Numbered from the stretch's first letter, positions 1-7,494 are shown. The stretch is 10,347 bases of DNA from Candidatus Fermentibacterota bacterium (GCA_012523605.1 JAAYTY010000092.1:1-10347), one strand, 5' to 3'. Numbers and translations: made by a program. The notes: generated by a model from the sequence alone, not told the origin.

Positions 1-642
1 AACCGCTTCCTGAGGTCCGGCGCGAGGGGATTCGAGGAAAGAGACGCCCTGGAGCTGCTCCTCACCTATGCAGTGCCCAGGAGGGACGTGCACGATACGG
101 CCGTGGCGCTTCTCGACAGGTTCGGGAGTCTGGGCTCGGTGCTGAGCCAGTCGCCGGACATGCTGGCCTCGGTCCCCGGAGTCGGCCCCGCCTCCTCCGT
201 TCTGATAGCCCTCGTTCCCCAGCTCGCCTCCATGGCTCTCAGGCCGAGGCGGGGCGAGCGCCTCGACAGCTCGGCCGGCGTGAGGGAGTACATCAGAAAG
301 AGCCTCGGCCTCCAGAGGAGGGAGCGGCTGGTCGCCCTGCTGGTAGATTCTTCGGGAAGGCTCCTTGCCGAGCGCGAGCTGGAGCACGGAACCGTGGACA
401 GGGCCTCCGTGCATCCCAGGAACCTCGTCGAGAAGATTGTGGCCACCAATGCCACCGGTGTCATCCTTGTCCACAACCATCCGGGCGGAAGGCCCGAACC
501 GAGCTCGGAGGATCTGGCGCTCACGGCGCGGCTCTGCGAGCTCGGCAGGAGCCTCGGGTTCAGGGTTCTGGACCACCTTGTCGCGACCGACGCGGGCGTG
601 ACCAGCCTGAGGGAGAGGGGGGCGTTCCCGCATGGATGCTGA
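1..642 (+). CDS. radC: RadC family JAB-domain protein (5' truncated by window edge)
   Basis: This is a RadC/JAMM-family protein. Members carry a zinc metalloprotease-like JAB fold; the historic DNA-repair role is doubtful and the true function is unsettled. The frame is open from base 1, and the first visible residues (RFLRSGARGF, then LELLLTYAVPRRD) match the family N-terminus, so the real start lies just upstream. A GTG at 73 is internal. A helix-hairpin-helix (MLASVPGVGPASS) lies at about visible residues 54-66. The JAB metal motif is HNHPGG at visible residues 158-163, followed by PSSED (167-171), so the metal ligands look intact. The visible 213 residues are close to the usual 220-230, so only about 10-20 are missing. 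Of 26 Arg codons, 18 are AGG. The next gene starts 18 bases after the TGA and is probably co-transcribed. Confidence 0.93.
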   Translation, partial: NRFLRSGARGFEERDALELLLTYAVPRRDVHDTAVALLDRFGSLGSVLSQSPDMLASVPGVGPASSVLIALVPQLASMALRPRRGERLDSSAGVREYIRKSLGLQRRERLVALLVDSSGRLLAERELEHGTVDRASVHPRNLVEKIVATNATGVILVHNHPGGRPEPSSEDLALTARLCELGRSLGFRVLDHLVATDAGVTSLRERGAFPHGC

Positions 643-660
643 GAGGCCCTGGATCGTGCG

Positions 661-1359
661 GTGCGCCGGAAGGGCTTCGGGATGACCGAGGCTCTGGTTC
701 TGCTCTGCTCCTCGTTCTCTCTGCCTTTCGTCTCCGAAGGCCCTTCAGGCGTGCTGAGCGTCAGGATGAGCCCCGAAGTGACACTCGAGGTGATAGCATC
801 CGACACCTCCGTCAATGCGGGGGGCTTCACCTTCACATACAGGGTCGAGGGCGCCAGGATGGTTTCGCGCGGCTTCGCTGACACGCTCTTCTGGGTCGGC
901 CCCCTCCCCCGTGAGGCCCTTTCGGCCGCCGCCCTCTCCGGCGCGGGATATCTCTACGAGACGCGCACGCTGAGGATCCTCAACTGCACGGAAACCTACG
1001 TGGGCGGCCTGGTGGAGGTGGAGACGGCAAGGGACGGCCGGGGGGAATCCTCCTACAGCGCCTTCCGGACCTGGCTGCTCGCCGGCGTACCTCTGGATCT
1101 CGACGCGGTGGTCCAGACGGATTCCCTGTTCCGCTCCGCTCTCAGGTCCGCACTGGGCGCGCCTGAGGCCGGCAACCTCGATTCCTGGCTCTGGCTGAAG
1201 GGCTTCTGGCTCGATTCGCAGAGTTTCCTGGTCCTGCCGGAGGAGGAGTCCTCCATCCTGAGGATAGGCCTTCCATCGTGGAAGGGCCTGGACAGCATGC
1301 TGATAGTCGATCTGGACCTGGGCTCGCTCAATACCGCCCACGGCGCGATGCTGGACTGA
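661..1359 (+). CDS. Predicted exported protein of unknown function, possibly DUF3298/RsiV-like
   Basis: I do not recognise this gene firmly. The GTG at 661 gives a signal-peptide-like start: basic residues (MRRKGFG), then a hydrophobic stretch (ALVLLCSSFSLPFV), so the product is probably exported. An ATG at 682 has a better Shine-Dalgarno (GGAAGGG at 668-674) but leaves an n-region without positive charge, so either start is possible. The mature part of about 200 residues looks like beta strands with one helix-rich stretch. The order of a strand resembling GGLVEVETARDG, a turn with PLDLDAVV, a helix, and then strands ending in an acidic DLDLG faintly recalls DUF3298/RsiV-type periplasmic domains. 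That resemblance is my inference. The gene follows radC by 18 bases and converges on the phosphoesterase gene at 1388. Confidence 0.72.
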   Translation: MRRKGFGMTEALVLLCSSFSLPFVSEGPSGVLSVRMSPEVTLEVIASDTSVNAGGFTFTYRVEGARMVSRGFADTLFWVGPLPREALSAAALSGAGYLYETRTLRILNCTETYVGGLVEVETARDGRGESSYSAFRTWLLAGVPLDLDAVVQTDSLFRSALRSALGAPEAGNLDSWLWLKGFWLDSQSFLVLPEEESSILRIGLPSWKGLDSMLIVDLDLGSLNTAHGAMLD

Positions 1360-1387
1360 AAGCCAGGGAGCAGGTCGGAAGGCCCGG

Positions 1388-2248
1388 TCAGCTCTCCTGC
1401 TCCTCGAGCGCCCATCTCTGCCGCAACAGCGTGTCCGGAGTGTGCCAGGCCCCGCGCTGGTCTCGGCCCAGCAGGATGCACCTGGAGAACAGCTCGGGGA
1501 TCCCGGCCGCCCTGCAGTCGCGCGCATAGGCGGCGCCGTCGAAGGCGAATCTGATCCAGGAGACCGATATGTCACGCCTGTTCCCGATGTCCGCCAGCGC
1601 CGCGGTTCCGGCCGATGGAAGGGTTCCGCCGCCCACGCTCCCCGGATTCACGATCAGCCCCGAGGGTCTCCATATCAGCGCCTGGGAATGGGTGTGGCCC
1701 AGGAGAAGGAGGTCCGCCCGGGACTCCTCGAGCAGATGATCGTAAACATCCAGGAGGTCGAACGAGCGTGTCAGCCCGTCGCGTTCGGCCCGCGCCTCCT
1801 CCGCGAGCATGTCCTCCGCGCCCAGGGCCGAGCCGTCCGGCAGCCCGACGGATATCCTTCCGGGAAGGCCGTGCACGGCGAGGATCCTCACCCTCTCCAC
1901 TTCGAAGCGCATCTCCCCGGGAAGCCTCCTCAGCCAGGAGCCGCTCCTCCCGGAGAGGCGGCCGGAGGTCCATTCGAGGACCCGCCCTGCCAGACGCCTC
2001 CAGTGGATGTTCTCGAACTCGTCTCCGGTGTCGCGCCTGTGCCTGGCGGCGGCCCTGTCGCAGTTGCCCTGCACGGATTCGATCCGGTGTTCCATCGCGA
2101 AGGCGACGCACTCCTCCGGATGCGGACCGTACTGGACGAGGTCTCCCAGGTTCAGAACCAGGTCGGCTCCTTCGGCGGCCAGCGCCCTCCACGCGGCCTC
2201 GAGACCCTGCAGGTTCCCGTGAACGTCGGCGAGGATTCCGATCCTCAT
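1388..2248 (-). CDS. Calcineurin-like metallophosphoesterase (YfcE/Ap4A-hydrolase-related family)
   Basis: A 286-residue binuclear-metal phosphoesterase. The full metal-ligand set is visible: D8-x-H10 (ILADVHGN), GD at 35-36, GNCD at 61-64 (the YfcE-type variant of GNHD), H126, GHTH at 184-187, then NPGSVGG from residue 201. Relatives include YfcE-type phosphodiesterases and nucleotide polyphosphate hydrolases; the substrate here cannot be read from sequence. No signal peptide is present, so it should act in the cytoplasm. I chose the ATG at 2248 because the conserved first beta strand (MRIGILADVHGN) begins there. This ATG overlaps the namZ TGA as ATGA, which implies translational coupling. 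It is the last gene of the alr operon. The frame stays open far upstream, but that stretch lies antisense to nothing and within namZ, so it is not coding. Confidence 0.9.
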   Translation of the reverse strand: MRIGILADVHGNLQGLEAAWRALAAEGADLVLNLGDLVQYGPHPEECVAFAMEHRIESVQGNCDRAAARHRRDTGDEFENIHWRRLAGRVLEWTSGRLSGRSGSWLRRLPGEMRFEVERVRILAVHGLPGRISVGLPDGSALGAEDMLAEEARAERDGLTRSFDLLDVYDHLLEESRADLLLLGHTHSQALIWRPSGLIVNPGSVGGGTLPSAGTAALADIGNRRDISVSWIRFAFDGAAYARDCRAAGIPELFSRCILLGRDQRGAWHTPDTLLRQRWALEEQES

Positions 2249-3462
2249 GCCGAGAACTCCCTGGGATAGATCAGGTGGGGGCCGGCCAGGCGCGAATGGG
2301 CTTCCGGATCGCCGGAGCAGAATTCCGCCAGCCCGTCGAAGTCCCCCGTCTCGACCATGCGCCTGGCATCGGCGGTCCCTGCCAGGATGTCCATCGGCAT
2401 CCTGTCCCAGACGTATTCGTAGGGCGGCTCCCTCCATGCCGAGCCACGGAACCTGAAGCATCCCGCCAGCAGAGCCAGACCGGCCCTCAGGGGCCTGAAC
2501 GATGCCGGATCGATCGGATGGATCCGGGCTCCGCCGCACATGACTCCGGCGTGCTTCCCGAAGGCCGGTACGAACCTGTGAGGTCTGAGCACCGAGCCCT
2601 CCAGCATGGGGTGCCCTTCGAGCTCGCCGCAGAGAACGTCCGGATCTATCCACGGTGCTCCGAAGACCTCGAAGGGTCTTGTGGTTCCCCTTCCCTCGGA
2701 GATGTTGGTGGCCTCGAAGAGGCACATTCCGGGGTACACGAGGGCAGTTTCCGGAGTGGGCATGTTGGGGGATGGAAGGACCCAGGGATATCGCTCAGGC
2801 AGGCCTTCGGTGCAGTCTGCCTCGAAGGCGATTACTTCGGGGGTCGGAAGCCCGTCTGAATGCGCGAAGAGCCGGGCCAGCTCGCCTATCGTCATGGCAT
2901 GGCGGACGGGTATCGGATACAGCCCGACGTAGGAGAGCATTCCGGGCTCCTGAGGCCTGCCCTCGACGATCCGCAGCCCCAGGGGATTGGGCCTGTCCAG
3001 TATCATGACGGGGATTCCGGTCGAGGCGGCCCTGCGCATCGAGAGGGCCATCGCATAGACGTAGGTGTAGTACCGTGCTCCCACGTCCTGGAGGTCCACG
3101 AGAAGGAGGTCGCAGCCGGACAGCATCGAATCGGAAGGCTCGCGGCTCCCGCCGTAAAGGCTGTGGACGGGAATGCCCCAGCGAGGGTGCTCGTAGCTCT
3201 CCCACTCGATCATGTTGTCCTGGGTCTCGCCCCAGAACCCGTGCTGAGGGGCAAGTATCGCTCGGAGCTCCGTTCCGGGAAGGGAGTGGACCACGTCGGC
3301 GGCGTTCCTCCATGACGAATCGACCGCCGCATGATGGGTGAGAAGGGCTATCCTGCGCCCCCCGAGCCCCGCCGCGGCTATGCGGTCCAGCCCGGATACG
3401 GCGGGGTTCGCCGCTCCGCGCCGCCCGTCTCCCGGATCCCTGACGGACCGGTCAGAGGTCAT
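2245..3462 (-). CDS. namZ: DUF1343 protein, exo-beta-N-acetylmuramidase NamZ (GH171)
   Basis: 405 residues of the DUF1343 family, whose characterised members (NamZ, glycoside hydrolase family 171) remove N-acetylmuramic acid from the non-reducing end of peptidoglycan fragments during cell-wall recycling. Family blocks are visible in order: PQHGFWG at 72-78 followed by QDNM, DLQDVGARYYTY at 123-134, LDRPNPLG at 155-162, and further on PSPNMPTPETA, ATNISEGRGTTRPFE, and the C-terminal YEYV region. The start at 3462 has a good Shine-Dalgarno (AAAGGAAGAG directly before the ATG). Residues 1-24 are polar and charged, with no signal peptide, so this copy appears cytoplasmic, whereas some characterised NamZ enzymes are exported. 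It lies 20 bases after the phosphodiesterase-like gene and overlaps the phosphoesterase gene by 4 bases. Sharing an operon with alr fits a cell-wall role. Confidence 0.9.
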   Translation of the reverse strand: MTSDRSVRDPGDGRRGAANPAVSGLDRIAAAGLGGRRIALLTHHAAVDSSWRNAADVVHSLPGTELRAILAPQHGFWGETQDNMIEWESYEHPRWGIPVHSLYGGSREPSDSMLSGCDLLLVDLQDVGARYYTYVYAMALSMRRAASTGIPVMILDRPNPLGLRIVEGRPQEPGMLSYVGLYPIPVRHAMTIGELARLFAHSDGLPTPEVIAFEADCTEGLPERYPWVLPSPNMPTPETALVYPGMCLFEATNISEGRGTTRPFEVFGAPWIDPDVLCGELEGHPMLEGSVLRPHRFVPAFGKHAGVMCGGARIHPIDPASFRPLRAGLALLAGCFRFRGSAWREPPYEYVWDRMPMDILAGTADARRMVETGDFDGLAEFCSGDPEAHSRLAGPHLIYPREFSA

Positions 3463-3482
3463 CTCTTCCTTTCAGGGGAGGG

Positions 3483-4250
3483 TCAGAAGACCAGCCGGTC
3501 GCCTCTCATGAGAAGCACCGCCGTTTCGCCGAACTCCCTCGACAGGTCCCTGTCTATCTCCTGTCTGAACCACGGCTTGAGGTGGAACGCATAGACCGGG
3601 AGGCCCAGCCCGTCGAACTTCGAGAGCTCCCTTGCGAGGAGGCCCGGCGTGAGGTGATCGCTCGCGATCGCAGTGTCCGTCCGGCTGTCCGGGAAAGACA
3701 CTTCGGCGATGACCGCCTTGATGTCGCTCCTCTTCGCGGCCTCCTCCCAGAGCGTGAAGGTGGGGCCCGTATCGCCGGTATAGACTACGGTTCCGGAGCC
3801 GGAACTGAAGAGGAAACCCCTGCCCCCCGCCCCGTGGTTGACCGGAACGGGGAGGGCGCTGGCTCCTCCCGGAAGCTCGAGCAACTCGAGGTCCGCAAGG
3901 TCCTCATAGACCACGGCCGGCCCGTGCGAGGTCCTTATCCTGCTGAAGTCGGGCCACACCACGTCGTTCATGTAATGCGCCCTTATGGCCTCCAGACAGG
4001 CCGGGCTGCCCCCCACCCTGATGGGGGCGTCCCTCGAGCCCGCCGTCGAGTCTATCACGAAGCCCAGCTCGAGGATGTGGTCCATGTGGGCGTGTGTCAT
4101 CAGGACCAGTTCGATCCTGTCGAGCTCGGAGGTCCGCAGGGACGACGCCGAGCCGGCGTCTATCAGCACGCGGTCCCCGAGCTTCATCGTTACAAGCCTG
4201 CAGCTCTCGGAGTTCTTGCCGCCGTCCGAGCCGATCACCTCGAGGAACAT
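3483..4250 (-). CDS. Class-II cyclic-nucleotide phosphodiesterase-like MBL-fold protein
   Basis: A 255-residue metallo-beta-lactamase-fold hydrolase. The metal motif THAHMDH is at 52-58, with H139, TGDTG at 158-162 (D160) and H223 (FHLKP) completing the expected ligands. Two traits point to class-II 3',5'-cyclic-nucleotide phosphodiesterases: the HxHxDH motif followed by an ILELGF-type helix, and an EVSFPDS block followed by SDHLTP (197-202) and an HLKP ending. That family hydrolyses cAMP/cGMP, but other MBL phosphodiesterases look similar, so the substrate is not settled. I chose the ATG at 4250 because the fold starts there with MFLEVIGSDGG and Cys17; upstream in-frame sequence belongs to alr in another frame. 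It overlaps the 3' end of alr by 16 bases and is co-transcribed with it. Confidence 0.87.
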   Translation of the reverse strand: MFLEVIGSDGGKNSESCRLVTMKLGDRVLIDAGSASSLRTSELDRIELVLMTHAHMDHILELGFVIDSTAGSRDAPIRVGGSPACLEAIRAHYMNDVVWPDFSRIRTSHGPAVVYEDLADLELLELPGGASALPVPVNHGAGGRGFLFSSGSGTVVYTGDTGPTFTLWEEAAKRSDIKAVIAEVSFPDSRTDTAIASDHLTPGLLARELSKFDGLGLPVYAFHLKPWFRQEIDRDLSREFGETAVLLMRGDRLVF

Positions 4251-5401
4251 GGCCGCCCACCCCCCGTCCCTCCCACGACGATCCTCGGAAGGAGAGGGCT
4301 TATCCTGGTCACGATCTCGTAGTTGATGGTTCCGGCCCAGGAGGCCATCGTCTCGGCGGAGATCTCCTCGTCCCCGCTTCTGCCCAGAAGTACGACCTCC
4401 TCCTCGAGAGAGGGGGATTCGATGTCCGTGACGTCTATCATCGTGAGGTTCATGCAGACCCTTCCTATGACGGGCGCGCGCCTGCCCCTCACCAGAACCC
4501 AGGCGGAGTTGCCCAGTGCCCTGTCGTATCCGTCGGCATATCCCACGGGCAGAACCCCGATCCTGGTCCTGCGGGTCGTTCTGAACGTGCAGCCGTAGCC
4601 CACGAAGCTGCCCTCGGGCACCTCCTTCACCTGCACGAGCCTGGTCTTCCAGGAGAGGACGGGCCGGAGCGAGGGCACGGGGCGCCCGCCCATGAGCGCG
4701 GACAGGTAGGTCTCGCGGGACGGCCATAGCCCGTAGACTCCGATCCCCTCCCTGACCATTCCGAAATGTGTGCTCGGGAAGAGGATCCCGGCTGCGGTGC
4801 AGGCGGCGTGAACCACGGGCGGAGCCGCCCCTGCCGCGGCCAGCGAATCCATGCAGGATCGGAACACGGCGAGCTGCCGCTCGGCGTATCCGTGGTTGAG
4901 CGTGTCCTCGATGTTGGCGAAGTGAGTGGAGATCCCTTCCGTGACGACACCGGGGATGCTCCTTGCACGGAGAGCCATAGGAACCAGGTCCTCGGGCATG
5001 ACACCCTGTCTCCCGGTCCCGGTCTCCACCTTGAGATGGATGACGGCCGGTCTCGCGGGTGAGGCGAGCCTCTCCAAACGGTCGAGAGTCTCACGGTTGA
5101 ACACGGTCAGCCTAAGGCCTGCATCGAGAGCCTCGCCCAGCCTGTCGAGGGGCGCGTGCCCCATCAGCAGCACGGGGCGCCTCTCTCCGAGCCCCCTCAG
5201 CTCGAGGCCCTCGTCGAGAGAGTTGACGGCAAGCCAGTCCGCCGAGGGGATGAGCCCCGCGATCTCCTTCATGCCGTGCCCGTAGGCATTGGACTTGACC
5301 ACGGCGCAGAAGAGCGGCGCCCCGGCGGTGCAGGAGCGCAACTCCCGCACGTTGCGGTCGGGAGCGTCTGCGTCGAGTTCGATCCAGACGAGGCTGCTCA
5401 T
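4235..5401 (-). CDS. alr: Alanine racemase
   Basis: A PLP-dependent alanine racemase that makes D-alanine for peptidoglycan; 388 residues, normal for the family. The PLP lysine is K36 in AVVKSNAYGHG and the catalytic tyrosine is Y269 in FVGYGCTF. The GYADGYDR and GRVCMN blocks follow. In the last, CMN-L replaces the common CMDQ, a variant seen in the family as far as I recall. I start at the ATG at 5401 because the family begins with this segment (LVWIELDADA). A TTG at 5437 in the same frame has a better Shine-Dalgarno (AGGTGGAG, 8 bases away), but the added 12 codons contain several T-ending codons unlike the rest of the gene. It is the first gene of the minus-strand operon, divergent from the DUF362 gene. 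Confidence 0.94.
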   Translation of the reverse strand: MSSLVWIELDADAPDRNVRELRSCTAGAPLFCAVVKSNAYGHGMKEIAGLIPSADWLAVNSLDEGLELRGLGERRPVLLMGHAPLDRLGEALDAGLRLTVFNRETLDRLERLASPARPAVIHLKVETGTGRQGVMPEDLVPMALRARSIPGVVTEGISTHFANIEDTLNHGYAERQLAVFRSCMDSLAAAGAAPPVVHAACTAAGILFPSTHFGMVREGIGVYGLWPSRETYLSALMGGRPVPSLRPVLSWKTRLVQVKEVPEGSFVGYGCTFRTTRRTRIGVLPVGYADGYDRALGNSAWVLVRGRRAPVIGRVCMNLTMIDVTDIESPSLEEEVVLLGRSGDEEISAETMASWAGTINYEIVTRISPLLPRIVVGGTGGGRPCSSR

Positions 5402-5498
5402 GGACGAAGCATAGTCAGGACGCGCCGGGCAGGACAATATTCATTCTCCACCTGGATCGGCCGGCCGGGCCGGCGGTCCGCCGAAGGGGAGACTGCCG
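5402..5498. promoter_or_regulatory. Divergent intergenic region between alr and the DUF362 gene
   Basis: This 97-base gap must hold the promoters for the minus-strand alr operon and the plus-strand DUF362 gene. The only A+T-rich patch in it is near 5434-5447, the likely opening point for one or both promoters, but no convincing -35/-10 pair is visible. Two abutting GC palindromes follow: GCCGGCC-G-GGCCGGC at 5460-5474 and CGGCGG-T-CCGCCG at 5471-5483. They could be a protein-binding site or a 5' RNA hairpin of the DUF362 transcript. Confidence 0.35.
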
Positions 5499-6578
5499 AT
5501 GGCGAAGGTTCATCTCGCAAGAGGATCCGGAAAGGACAGCATTTCAGCTCTTCTCGAACCGTATCTGAAGGGCGCGGCCCTGAAAGCGACGGACCTTGTA
5601 GCGGTAAAGATCCATGCCGGCGAGCAGGGGAACACGAGGTTCGTTGGGCCCGGCAGGGTGGCCGCCGTGGTCGAGGCGCTTCGCCTCACGCCGGGACGGG
5701 TCTTCCTCACGGACACGACAGTCCTCTACAGAGGACGCCGCCTCTGCGCTCCCGACTATCTTCTCCTGTCCTCCGAACACGGATTCGGCCCGCCCGTCAC
5801 TCCGCCCTTCATAGTCGCCGACGGGCTGAGGGGAACCGACGACGTCGAGATACCCCTGCCCGGGAATAGCGACCCGCATCCGGCCAGGATAGCGCGCGTC
5901 ATAGCGGAGTCCGACGCCATGGTAGTCATCAGCCATTTCAAAGGGCACCTGCTGACGGGGTTCGGGGGAGCTGTCAAGAACCTGGGTATGGGATGCGCCT
6001 CCCGCGCGGGCAAGCTCTTCATGCATTCCGGAATCCGTCCCGTGACGAAGGCGTCGAAGTGCACCGGGTGCGGAAACTGCGCCGAGCACTGCCCTTCCGG
6101 AGCGATCGCGCTCACCCCGCTCGCCTCCATCGACCCGGATGCATGCGTGGGATGCGGCGAGTGCATCCAGAGGTGCCCCGCAGGAGCCATAGGCACCGAC
6201 TGGGGGCAGGAGAAGGGGGAGTTCGCCCGCAGGCTGGCCCTGTATGCGATGGCCGCGTTCTCCAGCACCAGGGTCCTGGTGTGCGTGAACTTCGTGACGG
6301 ACGTGGCCCCCGACTGCGACTGCCTGGGAGACACCGGACCCGAGGTGGTGGAGGACATCGGCGTGCTGGCATCGACCGACCCGGTAGCCCTGGACCAGGC
6401 CTGCCTGGACCTCGTGACTGCGGCGGACGGAGCCTCCGGAACCTTCAGCGGGACGGGCCGGGGGGTGGAGAAGTTCGGACTTCTTCATCCAGGAACGGAT
6501 CCGGAGGCCCAACTGAGCGAAGCCGAGGCTGTCGGGCTGGGCTCGAGAAGCTTCGATCTGGTGGAACTCGGAACCTGA
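5499..6578 (+). CDS. DUF362 domain protein with two 4Fe-4S clusters
   Basis: 359 residues. The N-terminal and C-terminal parts together form a DUF362 domain (LVAVKIHAGEQGNT; VVISHFKGHLLTGFGGAVKNLGMG; later VNFVTDVAPDCDC and DIGVLASTDPVALDQACLDLV). A dicluster ferredoxin module is inserted at about residues 185-230, with CxxCxxCxxxC motifs at C188/C191/C194/C198 and C216/C219/C222/C226, each followed by P. This architecture is widespread in anaerobes; the reaction is unknown, though redox or sulfur/metal-cofactor roles are often suggested. No signal peptide is present. The start at 5499 follows GGGGAG with 8-base spacing. It is transcribed alone, divergent from alr, and ends 19 bases from the convergent exported-protein gene. 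It is probably electron-transfer related; whether it serves the downstream homocysteine operon is only a guess. Confidence 0.9.
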   Translation: MAKVHLARGSGKDSISALLEPYLKGAALKATDLVAVKIHAGEQGNTRFVGPGRVAAVVEALRLTPGRVFLTDTTVLYRGRRLCAPDYLLLSSEHGFGPPVTPPFIVADGLRGTDDVEIPLPGNSDPHPARIARVIAESDAMVVISHFKGHLLTGFGGAVKNLGMGCASRAGKLFMHSGIRPVTKASKCTGCGNCAEHCPSGAIALTPLASIDPDACVGCGECIQRCPAGAIGTDWGQEKGEFARRLALYAMAAFSSTRVLVCVNFVTDVAPDCDCLGDTGPEVVEDIGVLASTDPVALDQACLDLVTAADGASGTFSGTGRGVEKFGLLHPGTDPEAQLSEAEAVGLGSRSFDLVELGT

Positions 6579-6597
6579 AGCCGAGGCAGGCCGTCAG

Positions 6598-7446
6598 TCA
6601 GAGAACCAGGATGCGGGCCTCCGCCTGCCCCTGGCCGGCGACGAGTCTTGCCAGATAGACACCGGGCGGAAGCGGGCCTTCACGGACTTCCAGCACCGTA
6701 TCTCCCGCCGGCAGGATTCCGCTCCAGATCCAGGACGTCCTCCCGTCGAGCCGGTACAGCCGGATCTCAGCCGGGGATTCTGCGGACATCGTCGCAACGA
6801 GCACCGGCGCCGCGCAGGGATTCCGTGCCGGGCAGAGCGCGGGGCCCGTGCCGGGAGCGCCGCCGCCGGATCCTGAAGCCGGGGTGTAGAAGATCCTCAG
6901 GGAGTTCATGAACGAGAGCAGGTCTCCGGTGCCGGAGGTCGGCAGCCCGGCATCCAGAGTTCTGAACGGCGTAGGTGGGTAGAATGCCCCTGCGTTCACG
7001 GTCCTGCCGTCCTCCCCGAGATATCTGAACTCAAGGATCAGGCTTCGCGAGCCGTCGTACTGGAAGGCCGTGTCGAAAGGAAGGCCGTTCCATCCGGGGG
7101 CGGCCCAGTGTATCGAGAGGGTGTCTGCCCAGAACACGAGGACAAACTCGTTGCCCGTGTAGTTCGCGTCGAAAGAGGTCGTCAGCTCCTCGAGATCGCT
7201 GTGGCACAGCAGGATCTCGGCATTGTAGAACTCGCCCTCGCTAAACTGCTCATGGGTGGCGTAGAACTGCACTTCCGTCACGTCGGCGGCGCCGCACATC
7301 TCTCCGGGTAGTACCAGGACCTGGTACCTCCTGCCTATGTCGGCTCAGGAACCGCAGTAGGGCCTGTTCGTGGTGAGAGGCGCCCCCCCGCCCAGCTCGA
7401 CGAAATCGGCGGCGAGGGCCAGCAGGAGAATAGCCGAGAAGGTCAT
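6598..7446 (-). CDS. Exported protein with C-terminal anchor/sorting-type module, interrupted by in-frame TGA at codon 34
   Basis: A 283-codon frame from the ATG at 7446, preceded by AAAGGGAGG and a 4-base spacer. The first residues (MTFSAILLLALAADFVEL) are a plausible short signal peptide. Codon 34 (7347-7345) is TGA, after PYCGS and before ADIGRRYQVLVLP. The frame then runs 248 codons uninterrupted to the TGA at 6600-6598. Similarity of style continues across the TGA, so the two pieces belong to one gene; an ATG at 7299 allows only a version lacking the leader. A Gly-rich linker (GSGGGAPGTG) precedes a C-terminal beta module (EIRLYRLDGR, PAGDTVLEV, LPPGVYLARL) like those of FlgD-Ig/type IX secretion sorting domains. 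Options are a nonsense mutation or read error, or recoding, because a SECIS-like hairpin follows the TGA. The function of the main domain is unknown. Confidence 0.72.
7311..7327 (-). other. Perfect hairpin downstream of in-frame TGA, bacterial-SECIS-like
   Basis: Read on the minus strand, GTACCAG-GTC-CTGGTAC forms a 7-bp perfect stem with a 3-base loop starting with G. The stem starts 17 bases and the loop 24 bases after the in-frame TGA at 7347-7345. This spacing and a G at the start of the apical loop are features of bacterial SECIS elements. In E. coli fdhF the apical loop is GGUC; here the same four bases span the stem-loop junction. It may be coincidental, since it also encodes a normal-looking RYQVLV stretch. 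Confidence 0.3.
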
Positions 7447-7488
7447 GCATCCTCCCTTTGCATTCGCCGGAATCGCTGCCGGCCCCGT

Positions 7489-7494
7489 ATTATC
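7489..7494 (-). promoter_or_regulatory. Candidate -10 box for the exported-protein gene
   Basis: On the minus strand the hexamer GATAAT matches TATAAT at five of six positions and sits in an A+T-rich patch of a GC-rich gap. It would start transcription about 35 bases before the ATG at 7446. The -35 region at 17-base spacing (TGGCCG) is weak, so confidence is low. Confidence 0.3.

Noticed and set aside
1615..2859. Long open plus-strand frame antisense to the phosphoesterase and namZ genes
   Set aside because: Arg/Pro/Ser-rich low-complexity translation with no motif; it mirrors two well-supported genes and reflects GC-rich codon structure.
5402..5437. TTG start at 5437 for alr with a good Shine-Dalgarno
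   Set aside because: The 12 extra codons are not family-like and use T-ending codons rare elsewhere; kept only as an alternative start.
6579..6597. Possible terminator between the convergent DUF362 and exported-protein genes
   Set aside because: Only 19 bases, no stem and no T-run.
7250..7450. Alternative minus-strand frame starting at ATG 7450 beside the exported-protein start
   Set aside because: The Shine-Dalgarno abuts this ATG with no spacer, and the translation has no signal peptide or motif; the frame from 7446 fits the exported protein.
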